Source: Microplitis mediator (Eukaryota > Arthropoda > Insecta > Hymenoptera > Braconidae). Taken from it: 64,000 nucleotides of DNA. Every line of letters starts with the position of its first letter. Position 1 is the first letter of the stretch. Under the pieces are notes generated by a model. It was not told where the DNA came from. It searched no databases and saw nothing but the letters and a program-made list of their open reading frames with translations. The translations under genes and the position numbers were made by a program. Shown here in pieces: positions 33,170 through 43,406 of the stretch. The DNA lies in the NCBI RefSeq assembly GCF_029852145.1, contig NC_079977.1, positions 2,108,001-2,172,000 of the forward strand, read 5' to 3'.

Positions 33170-33380
33170 TCAATATTGGGATTGGAAAAATCGGCGGATT
33201 GACTGGATGATTACCCCAGGGGACGTATAAGCTGCGCTTTCTATCTTAACAATATTATTTTTATTATTTAAATATAACATTGTCTTTTGTAAGGTAACAA
33301 ACAGAGTAGAGCCTGAGGCATCTTTTTGATCCTCCTCCAATTGCCGATACACTTTAATCCGCAAATGGTCTCACGAGAAA
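33170..33380 (-). other. Coding-like fragment, unrecognised
   Basis: The minus frame reads LRIKVYRQLEEDQKDASGST, then LFVTLQKTMLYL, and runs to a stop at 33170. Composition is more protein-like and less AT-biased than its surroundings. There is an in-frame stop just upstream (about 33377) and no convincing start or strong acceptor, so it could be a terminal exon or a relic. I do not recognise the family. Confidence 0.2.
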
Positions 33381-33521
33381 TTGGATAGCTCCGTTAGATT
33401 GAGGTTTATTCGGATTGAATTACTTATCGGTGTGTTAATCGAGGTCGAATATTTTATCGTCAGTTTATTTTTTATATTCGACAGCTCTGAGTTACACAGG
33501 TCCCAGAGAACGCCGATATTA

Positions 33522-34431
33522 TATTTAATAACAATAAAAATAATAATAAAGACTCTGGAGACTATAATTTGAAAATTTTCTAGCTTCATTAAATTATATG
33601 ACGTGTTTAGGATTTTTTCATGACATTCTGCTATAGAAATTACTGTTCCCTATACCCCAGACCACACTCAAAATAAATTTCAAACGAATCCATTCTTTGG
33701 TTCAAAAGTTATCCACTGAAATGTGAGTATAATGAAATTAATAATGATCAAAATTTGGTTTTTTCATTTTCTCGATTTCTGAGGCCTGTAATAATTTTTA
33801 TGTGCAACTGAACTGATCCTAGGACTTCACAGGTATAGTACTAGTAGTATTTAACCAAAATTAATTATTTAGTCAATAAGAATCGCATTTGGATAACGAA
33901 AATTTTTAAAACTCAATTTCCGAGATCTCAAATTTTTTTTTTCTGCCTCTTTAGATTAAATATTTTTCTAATACCAATATATTTAATAACAATAAAAATA
34001 ATAATAAAAACTCCTGAGACTATAATTTGAAAATTTTATAGTTTCGTTAAATTATATGACGTGTTTAGGATTTTTTCATGACATTCTGCTATAGAAATTA
34101 CTGTTCCCTATACCCCAGACCATACTCAAAATAAATTTCAAACGAATCCATTCATTGGTTCAAAAGTTATCCACTGAAATGTGATTATAATGAAATTAAT
34201 AATGATCAAAATTTGGTTTTTTGATTTTCTCGATTTCTAAGGCCTGTAATAATTTTTATGTGCAACTGAACTGATTCTAGGACTTCACAGATATAGGCCT
34301 AGTAGTATTTAACCAAAATTAATTATTTAGTCAATAAGAATTGCATTTGGATAACGAAAATTTTCAAAACTCAATTTCCGAGATCTCAAATTTTTTTTTC
34401 TGCCTCTTCAGATTAAATATTTTTTTAATAC
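33522..34431. repeat. Two tandem 456 bp units
   Basis: Unit 1 at 33522-33977 and unit 2 from 33978, each starting TATATTTAATAACAATAAAA. They contain CATGACATTCTGCTATAGAA and TTCAAAAGTTATCCACTGAA. About 95 percent alike by eye. The block with CAAATTTC..G.TTCAAAGTTATCCACT is also present in the 359 bp units at 36513-37587, so the two arrays are related. Confidence 0.8.
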
Positions 34432-34892
34432 ATCAGGATTTCTCTATCCTCGAATTATTACGTCTTAAATTTCGGCGATCGTTAAAAAATAAAGTCGGGA
34501 AATCGTTTTTGTTGTGATGATGTTAACAAAAAAAAACGAAATATTTACAAGTTTACGTTGATCTTTTATCAAAAAATCAGCACGGATGAAAGGTTGTCTA
34601 TATATATGTACGTTTGCAGGAACATCTTTCGAGCCCTCGCAGCAGGGTGTCTTCGAATAAGAAGCATAGAAGCCAGTGGAGCGTTTTCTAACAGGATTAT
34701 TCAGACGCGATTGTATACGCGTCAAAGAAATAGAGTGGCATTGTGGGTTCTACGTATAGGCATAACAACATCAAAATTTGGACATATATTCACATATATT
34801 TTTAATGATAACTTTTATTAATATTTTTAAAATCAGTTTTTACCAACAATTGGCATAAAAATATTCAGTGTTCTCTGAAAATGTATTGGGAT
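34432..34892. other. Intergenic, nothing firm
   Basis: Includes a GC-richer patch (34600-34760) beginning after TTTGCAG. Several overlapping frames on both strands occur, but no motif is recognised. Confidence 0.4.
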
Positions 34893-35207
34893 TTACGTTC
34901 CTTTTTTACACTTTCCTTGTTGGAATGGCCAAGCGTTACACACATGACCATAGCAGCACCAATGACCGCATGAAGGATGACACTATTAATAAAAAAAAAA
35001 AAAATTACATAGAAACTGCCAAAACTTATTCATTGAAAAATTCAAATTTATAAAATAATTCAAATTTTGATTATTTAGTGGAAACTCTATTATAAATTTT
35101 GAACTTACCCATCTACCGACGCAACCCTCTTCAAGATATTCTGCAACGGCCATACCGAAAATTCCGAAAAATACCAGAATGGACAGTATCAAAATTTTAG
35201 ACGACAT
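34893..35207 (-). CDS. Cysteine-rich secreted peptide, knottin-like (putative)
   Basis: Two exons, 35109-35207 (33 codons) and 34893-34982 (29 codons plus stop), joined in phase 0 by an intron of 126 bp with GTAAGT and TTAATAG sites. Exon 1 is a signal peptide (MSSKILILSILVFFGIFGMA) ending near VAEYLEE, plus the first cysteine. Exon 2 holds six more. Mature part is about 40 residues. Cysteine spacing is C-x4-C-x3-C-x3-CC-x4-C-x9-C; the adjacent pair in the middle is typical of inhibitor-cystine-knot peptides. The odd total (seven) leaves one free. Further donor-like GTAAGT sites upstream (about 35316-35324, 35379-35388) suggest 5' UTR introns. Role is unknown: defence, venom or signalling peptides all share this architecture. 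Neighbours include other secreted-protein genes. Confidence 0.6.
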
Positions 35208-35387
35208 CTTAGCTTCAAATTATAAAACCGAAATAAATTTGGGAACAAAATATGAATTAAGAATAAATATATAATTACATAATTTTGGCAATTAATTATA
35301 TGACGATTATTAAAACTTACGGTCTTGAAACGTGAACCAGTCGATGGAAATAAAGTTGTTGTAAAAATTAAATGCAAATACTTACTT

Positions 35388-36510
35388 ATTTAGTCACGTG
35401 TTTAAATGCTTATCGGATACTTTTAATTGACTTTCGCAATTATTTTAATTGTTTCGATAAGTATGCGCGTTACGTAAAAATTCATCGTTGGTATCTATAA
35501 TTTATTTTAATTACTCTGTCCATGAGCATGAAAATTATATTTTTTCAGAGAAAATTTTACAAAGAAACTGCTGGTAAATATAATAATTACAGTCGTACCT
35601 CAAATATTTTTAATTGTCGAAAGAAAAAATGGATAATCGAAATTTTGATTTAAATTAAAAAAAAATTATTGTAATTTTTTTTACTTGCATGTGTGTGTAA
35701 TTTACATACACAGTCGGTAGATAAAGACAATTACGTATAATTACAATAATTACTGCGGTCGATAAGAAATTTTCCTTGTATGTAAAATATTTTCTATATT
35801 AAATATGAGTAAAAAAAAATTTATGTATATAATTTAAGGCACTATTCAATTTATATATTTATAATAGGAAAAGAAGAGAGAAAATTGAAAATGTTTTTCT
35901 CTAGTATGGCTAGACACCAAACTGAGCACAGCTTAAAAAAAATATGAGATCACCTGCTTTGTTAAAGACGCATACCAAAGTAATTCAATCCTTTTATATT
36001 ACAAAATAAAATAATTTTATTATTGTGATGTATTCTAAAAACCGGAGCTCCCAAGTAATCCGACAACAAATGATGGGTCTAAGGACGCATAATTTTTCCT
36101 TTTGACACCCGTAATTAATAACTTCGCGCCTCGAGTCGGGTATTATATATAAATCTATGTGGACTGAGTTTTTCGTAAACTTTTTAAAAAATCATTATCC
36201 CAAGGAGCGAACACTCACACAAAAAGTGGGGAAAATAAATGGGTTTGAGAATTGAAGAGTAGAATAAGAAGCCCAAAGTGGTTTTTCTTTGATCAACTTT
36301 TGAGATGATCGGGGCAGACTATTTTTCACAGGCTTCCTATTGATAGAAGATTCTTGTCACTGGCAGGTTGAATAATTGCCTTTTTAAACGGATCAATTTT
36401 TTTTATCTTACGCAATAATAAATAGCTTAGAAACTCATTTTTTTTCTTAAAGTATAATTTTGACTTTTCAAAAATTTTATAATCCTCGGCTTTTTTTTCA
36501 AAATTTTTTT
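35388..36510. other. Intergenic, no gene seen
   Basis: AT-rich. Probably includes the promoter and 5' UTR of the cysteine-rich peptide gene on the left. A minus frame at 36326-36517 is lysine-rich low complexity. Confidence 0.45.
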
Positions 36511-36512
36511 CA

Positions 36513-37587
36513 GACATTTTCCTGTGGATATTCTCGTTCTACAGACCCTAGACTATGCTCACAACAAATTTCAAGTCAATCCATCAATTAGTTCCAAAGT
36601 TATCCACTAAAGAGTAACTATAATGAGATTAATAATGACCAAAATTTGATTTTTCATTCAGATCACTTTTAATGACATTTTTCACAGCTAAAAAATTTTT
36701 TTTGCTCTGCTAAGTGATTCTAGAAGTTGCCAACTATATTCCTTTAAATTTTAGACTGCGCAATTTATTTATTTGAGACTGTTAAAGTTCAAAAATATAG
36801 TTTTGAAAATATTTGTTTGGCTTTTACAGTTATTCAACCCTCTTTATACCATATAAATAAAATTTATTTTAGGCATTTTCCTGTGAATATTCTCGTTCTA
36901 CAGACCTTAGACTATGCTCACAACAAATTTCAAGTGAATCTATCAATTAGTTCCAAAGTTATCCACTAAAGAGTAACTATAATGAGATTAATAATGACCA
37001 AAATTTGATTTTTCATTCAGATCACTTTTAATGACATTTTTCGCAGCTAAAAAATTTTTTTTGCTCTGCTAAGTGATTCTAGAAGTTGCCAACTACATTC
37101 CTATAAATTTTAGACTGCGCAATTTATTTATTTAAGACTGTTAAAGTTCAAAAATATAATTTTGAAAATATTTGTTTGGCTTTTACAGTTATTCAACCTT
37201 CTTTACACCATATAAATAAAATTTATTTTAGGCATTTTCCTGTGGATATTCTCGTTCTACAGACCCTAGACTATGCTCACAACAAATTTCAAGTGAATCT
37301 ATCAATTAGTTCCAAAGTTATCCACTAAAGAGTAACTATAATGAGATTAATAATGACCAAAATTTGATTTTTCATTCAGATCACTTTTAATGACATTTTT
37401 CACAGCTAAAAAATTTTTTTTGCTCTGCTAAGTGATTCTAGAAGTTGCCAACTATATTCCTAGAAATTTTAGGCTGCGCAATTTATTTATTTGAGACTGT
37501 TAAAGTTCAAAAATGTAGTTTTGAAAATATTTGTTTGGCTTTTACAGTTATTCAACCCTCTTTATACCATATAAATAAAATTTATTA
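36513..37587. repeat. Three tandem 359 bp units
   Basis: Starts at 36513, 36872 and 37231, each with CATTTTCCTGTG.ATATTCTC, then TTAGTTCCAAAGTTATCCAC, then GCTCTGCTAAGTGATTCTAG. Very similar copies, a few percent apart. Ends about 250 bp from the calaxin stop codon. Shares a block with the array at 33522. Confidence 0.85.
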
Positions 37588-37833
37588 CAGTTCATTACCG
37601 ATCATCACGTCTCGTAGCACGTAATAACAAACCTAAAAGCTCAAACGATGTTTTATTTAAAAATAAATGGAGCGTTACACTTTTTATGTCTACATATAAT
37701 AGACTTTGTTACATCAAGAGATATCTTCTGTCTGATTTGGTGGTCCAGTGATGTGAAAATAACCTTTGTGCTGCTATTTTCTCCTCTAAACAATATATAT
37801 TTATCAAAATACAATTACAATTACACAAAATAA

Positions 37834-39768
37834 TCAAAAATTTGCAGTTTTCGGGGTGAAAGTCACCGAAAACGCGTGTCTAGCTTCTCGGGATGGAAAA
37901 ACGGGGCCCATGCACTCCAGTAACAGCAAATCTTTGTCGGTCACCGACTTGGAAAAATCAGACTCGCTTATATGACCGTCACGATCGATGTCCAAATTTT
38001 TCAAAATCATTTCCACGAAATCCTGAAATGAATTGATTGATTTTTTCTTTTTTTAACGATTTCCGGTACTCACTTTGAGAGACTCGGTATGATCTTCGTC
38101 ACCCAATCCAATCAAGCAGCCTCTCATATTTGAAAATATTTGCTCCCGTCTTATTTTTCCCGTCATAAGCGAATCGTAAACATGAAAAGCCGATTTAATC
38201 CGTTGATCCAGAGTTCCTCGCAGCGAAATCGACAGAGCTTTTATCCACTGCTCTAAATTTAGGCCAAGCGAATTCTGGCTCGTCATCGTCGAAAAAATTC
38301 TGTCCATCAATAAATGACGTACATTTTCCGTGAAATCGAATCCTGCGTGTAAAATATCGCGGAATATTGATCTCGTTATCGGGCCGTATTCTTTACAAAT
38401 TTTGTAGTGTATCAATGCAAGAGCTGATAAAAAATGAATGTGATAAATTTATACAGCAATAAATTAATCTCTTTAAACATGAATTAGTGGAAATTTCATT
38501 AATTACGTTAGTGAAGCAGTATTCACTTCATAATCAGTGTATTTAAATAACAAATTAGTGAATTCTCACTAATAAATTTAGTACTATAATTTTCACTAGG
38601 AAATTAGTGATTTTCACTACTGAACTAGCGATATTTTTGTAATTTCTATAAGTGAAACTGTTATTCACTTCTTAATTTATGAATTTCACAATTTCACTAG
38701 TAACTTTAACTAGCAAATAATTAAATATTTTACTAGATATAAATATAATTAATAATTATGGTGCTATTTTTAAAAATTTTAATAAAAAACTTTCAAAATA
38801 AAAAAAAATAGAAGTACAGAACAATAATATATTTATATGAAGAGTACGTCAATCATAACATCACGGATTTTTTATTTCTTCATCAGTTATTGTTTGGTAT
38901 CATAACGAATATACTATTTACACTCACGCGATCACATGCGTAGGCCAGCGCAGTGGATAGCATCAAAGACTCTGAATCGGAAGGATGCAGGTTCGAGCCC
39001 AGCAGTCACCGGGATTTTTTCATCAATCAAAATCATGTATACTTCCTCTAAGTAATGATTCTAATACATTGATCACATTTTGGATCTAATTACAAGTGTC
39101 TTATATTTTTTTTCGCAATATAATATTTTTTTTCACCGATGAAATCAGTGGATTCCCATATTCACTTTTCAATTTAGTGGATTCTCATATTCACTTATCA
39201 AATCAGTGAATTCCAATATTCACATATTCATTTAGTGAATATTCACTAATTCTGCGTGGTACTATTGTAGCATTGACAATTAGTGAATATTCACTTATCA
39301 AATCAGTGAATTCTAATATTCACATATTCATTTAGTGAATATTCACTTATTCTGCGTGATACGATTGTAGCATTGACAATTAGTGAATATTCACTTATCA
39401 AATCAGTGAATTCTAATATTCACATATTCATTTAGTGAATATTCACTAATTCTGCGTGGTACAATTGTAGCATTGACAATTAGTGAATATTCACTTATCA
39501 AATCAGTGAATTCTAATATTCACATATTCATTTAGTGAATATTCACTAATTCTGCGTGGTACGATTGTAGTATTGACAATTAGTGAATATTCACTTAAAA
39601 TTAGTGAAAAATCACTAATTCATATTTACAGAGATTGATTAATTTTTTAAAAATACCTTTGATCTCATCGAAGTCGAAATGAGTTTCTTTGACTAATTTT
39701 TTGAACAATCGGTTATTTTTTTTCAGATAAATTATTTCTTTCGAAGGATCATTCAACATGTCTGTCAT
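37834..39768 (-). CDS. CLXN: Calaxin-like EF-hand protein
   Basis: Exons 39657-39768, 38074-38423, 37834-38022 give 216 aa, close to vertebrate calaxin (EFCAB1, about 211 aa). Splice sites: AAAG|GTATTT, GTGAGT, and acceptors ATCAG and TTTCAG. Conserved landmarks: FRDILHAGF near residue 60, LNLEQWIKALSISLRGTL near 95-112, AFHVYD with the second EF-hand near 120, LKNLDIDRDGHISESDF near 160, and LLLECMGPVFPS. Calaxin binds outer dynein arms in cilia and sperm flagella and gives calcium control of beating (family knowledge). Only the third loop, DIDRDGHISESD, keeps its calcium ligands. Loop 1 has T, Q and S where ligands belong and Q at position 12; loop 2 has lost positions 3, 5 and 12. Intron 1 contains a TTAGTGAA element; intron 2 is 51 bp. 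Confidence 0.85.
38471..39625. mobile_element. TTAGTGAA foldback element, copy 2 (calaxin intron 1)
   Basis: Near-identical to 8907-9785 but longer. A unit of about 110 bp with GTGAATATTCACT, TCTGCGTGGTACGATTGTAG and CATTGACAATTAG is present about four times at 39230-39600, against once in copy 1. Inverted ends ATCTCTTTAAACATG / CATATTTACAGAGAT. The tRNA-Gln-like cassette is at 38932-39010. Confidence 0.85.
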
Positions 39769-40369
39769 TTTTACACAGAGATTTTAATTTTGTAGAGGTT
39801 GGAATTAAACAAATGACGTCAATAAATTTTGTTATTTAAATAACCGAAAAAAAAAAGAAATGTTGAAATTTAAAAATATCTAAACTAAAGAATAAGTTGT
39901 AAAGAAGCTTAAGAGTTTATATTTTTATAACCGCATTTGAATAAACCTTTTAAAGTATAATCTTGTGAAATGGTTGATTTGAGGTGTCGAGATTTAACAC
40001 CACGCGCTAAATAAGGAACCAAAGTCACGGTTAATGCGAGAGTGTTATAAAAATTTATAAAATATTTTTTAGTGCCCATGAGTCTACGTGGAGAGACTTT
40101 AAATAATATTATTACTTTGACGTAACAGCCGTATAAAGACGAGTGATTATGGACCGGATTTAACAGAAGCTACGTTAGATGAATTAAAATTACAATAATG
40201 TCTTAAGTATATCTAATGATATTTTTTATTTAAACTGCTGGGTAAAAGGCTCACAGAAAACACGTTTTTTAAATCTCGCTGATCGTATTAAATAATAAAA
40301 TTTAAGTGCTTGAGAAATATGACAGAAACTGGTGGGGGATGAGTCCGAGCTATGGCCAAATTTTTTTTT
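39769..40369. other. Upstream of calaxin, no gene seen
   Basis: Expected promoter side of the calaxin gene. No clear core promoter motif identified. AT-rich. Confidence 0.4.
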
Positions 40370-40625
40370 GAAAGTGTGTAATTTAAGGAAATCCCGTATG
40401 AAAAAACATATGCGGTCAAAGTATATGATAAATATCAGAAAATATATGTGGCCAATTTAACTATGTTTTCTGATATATTTTTTTTTATATTAAAAAATAT
40501 AATATTCATCATATATGAGTCCGTATATGTTTAGCATATATAAAATATATATGTCAATCATATACAAAAAATATATTTTTATCATATACGAAAAATATGT
40601 TCTGATCATATATAAAGACATATAT
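40370..40625. repeat. CATATATG-type palindromic array
   Basis: Short words CATATATGA, AAAATATAT and TCATATAC alternate over about 230 bp. CATATGCGG at the left is echoed by ATATGTGGCC. The frame at 40515-40718 is the array read through. Confidence 0.55.
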
Positions 40626-42155
40626 TTAATTTTTGACTTTTTTTCTACCCCATCAAAAACGTTTCTCATAATTTTTTCAAATTTTTTAACCCAACCGAAA
40701 AAAAGTTTTAATTTTTGAAAAAAATGGCTTTTTTTATTTCAAATAGCTATAACTTTTCCAAAATTCGACTGATTGGGACGTTTTTTTTTTTCAAAATTTT
40801 TGTTTTTAAATGTACTTTTTGAAAAAAAATAGAAAAAAGTTATTGCAACCTATCTCCATTGTTTTTTTGTAGATTTTTAGAAAAAATCAAAAATTTTTCG
40901 ATGTTCACCATTTTTGATTTTTGATTTTTTTGTTTTATGTAAAACTTTGACATTTTCTACAGATCCTCAAATTTTTTCAGTCATTTTTTTTCGACTTATA
41001 TTTTTTTTTGCAATTGAAAAAAAAATTTTCCTTCAACTAGCCTTATTTTTTATAACACTATGCTTAAAATTTTCGAGAGTGCTCAGAAAACTTTCAAATT
41101 TGGAAAAAAAAAATCAAAACAATAAATTTAAATGGTAATCATCGATATAATTTGAATTTTGTTCGAAAAATCAAGTTAAAAAATAGAAGGATTTTCTGGA
41201 TAATTTTTTTGTATTTTTTTCTAAAAACTACACTCAAAAACGAAGAAAATGACAGATGCTGGCAATTAAAAAAAAATTCCTTCTACACTCATTCTTTTTG
41301 GTTGAAAGAATTTTTTTTTTAGTGCGGAACTTAATGAAATTTTTACACAATTTTTTATTTATGCGAAACTTTACTTCTAATAGTGCGAAATAACTAGTTC
41401 ATTTTTCAAAAAAAAAAAAAAAAAACTTGATCCAAATTTTTTCCGAAGGACGAAAGTAAACGGACTGTAAATTTTAATACAATAAAGAATGTGATATTTA
41501 AAAACACTGAGTATTGAAAAGTTTTCTCCTTTCCACGCACGCCTGAAGCTGTCGAGGCCCACAAATCATCGGCCCTTACAACTCAGTATTCGAATATTGC
41601 CAAAAATTACAGTCGTCTGCAGATTGTGGATGATGGAAAATTGGGCTGTTAACTTGCATTTCTTTCTTCTGTCTCTTTTTTTATTTTATTTTCTCATAAT
41701 GTTAAATAACTAAATGCCCGCAGTAAAGTTTTACTCTCTGGTACATGATTGCACAGAATGTGGACCGTATTGTTTGAGTTGCAACAGTATGTTAACTTTT
41801 AAAAGTACACCATAAACAATATACTGCGTTTATATATTTTTTACGTTAAGTAAATGTGTACCCAGGAACAATGTGGATACAACCTGTTTACTCTACTTAC
41901 TCTCTATTATATTATCAGCGATATAACATCACGTGTAATTTATCTTTATCGTTTGTAATCAGTAGGTTTCTTTAAATAAATATCCAATAAGGTTTTATTT
42001 TTTCAGTAAAAGTTATCATTATTTAAATAAAGTCAAGTTATAATTTATTAATAAATTATATGTAGATATTTTTTTTCTAATAATTAATCATTATTTTTGT
42101 GAGTAAAAATTTTAAATAATTATCATGTATGAGTTTGAATCTAATCAGACAGGGT
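40626..42155. other. Intergenic, homopolymer-rich
   Basis: 40626-41400 is dominated by A and T runs. 41500-41700 is more mixed but without an exon. Nothing else recognised. Confidence 0.5.
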
Positions 42156-43406
42156 TATATATAATCATAACTGGTATCATGCACGATCACATCTGATATC
42201 ATACATGATCATACCTGTTTTCATGCATGATCATATCTGATATCATGTATGACCATGGCATGTATAATTTTTCCTGATACCATACATGATCACATCTGAT
42301 ATCATGCGTAGTCATACCTGGTATCATGAATCGTCATTTCTGGAAATATGTATGATCATATCTGGTATCATGTATGATCATATCATGCATACTCTTTCCT
42401 GATATCAAGCATTATCATACCTGGCTTCATGCATGATCATATCTGATGTGGTACATCATCATATCATGCATACTTTTTCCTGATGTCATGCATGACCATA
42501 TCTGATAACATGTATCATCATATTAAGTATGATCATTTCTGATATCATACCTGATCACACTAGTAGCAGGCATAATTTTACCTGATATTATGCATGATCA
42601 TATCTGATAACATACATGACCATACCTGATACCATGTTTGTCCAGATCATGAATAATCTTTCCTGATATCATGCATGATTATACCTGGCTTTATGCATGA
42701 TCATATCTGATATTCTGTATGGTCATACCATGCATATTTTTACTGATATCATGCATGGTCATATCATGCATACTTTTCCCTGATATTATGCATGATCACA
42801 CTGATATCATGCATGATCATATCTAATATTCTGTACGACCATATCATGCATAGTTTTTCCTGATATCATGCATGATCATATCTGATATTCTGTATGGCCA
42901 TACTATGCATATTTTTCCTGATATCATGCATGGTCATATCATGCATACTTTTCCCTGATATCATGTATAATTTTCCCTGATATCATGCATGATCACACTA
43001 ATATCATGCATGATCATATTTAATATTCTGTACAACCATATCATGCATAGTTTTTCCTGATATCATACATGATCATATCTGATATTCTGTATGGTCATAT
43101 CATGCATACTTTTCCCTGATATCATGTATAATTTTCCCTGATATCATGCATGATCACACTGATATCATGCATGATCATATCTAATATTCTGTACAACCAT
43201 ATCATGCATAGTTTTTCCTGATATCATGCATGATCATATCTGATATTCTGTATGGTCATACCATGCATATTTTTCCTGATATCATGTATAATTTTCCCTG
43301 ATATTATGCATGATCACACTGATATCATGCATGATCATATCTAATATTCTGTACAACCATATCATGCATAATTTTTCCTGATATCATGCATGATCACATC
43401 TAATGC
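42156..43406. repeat. CATGATATCATG palindromic array
   Basis: About 1.25 kb of CTGATATCATGCATGATCAT and ATCATGCATA.TTTTTCC words. From about 42770 a longer period of 150-180 bp appears: TCTAATATTCTGTAC, ACCATATCATGCATAG and TTTTTCCTGATATC repeat four times (42826, 43018, 43180, 43340). Different words from the CATG array at 15.1-16.2 kb, but the same design. Confidence 0.8.

Noticed and set aside
34465..34821. Coding-like stretch after TTTGCAG (plus) or a minus frame of 86 codons
   Set aside because: Both strands open by chance over the same bases, and no family or following donor site could be supported.
42156..43406. CRISPR-like array
   Set aside because: No constant repeat with unique spacers. 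Words are palindromic and vary continuously; eukaryotic context.
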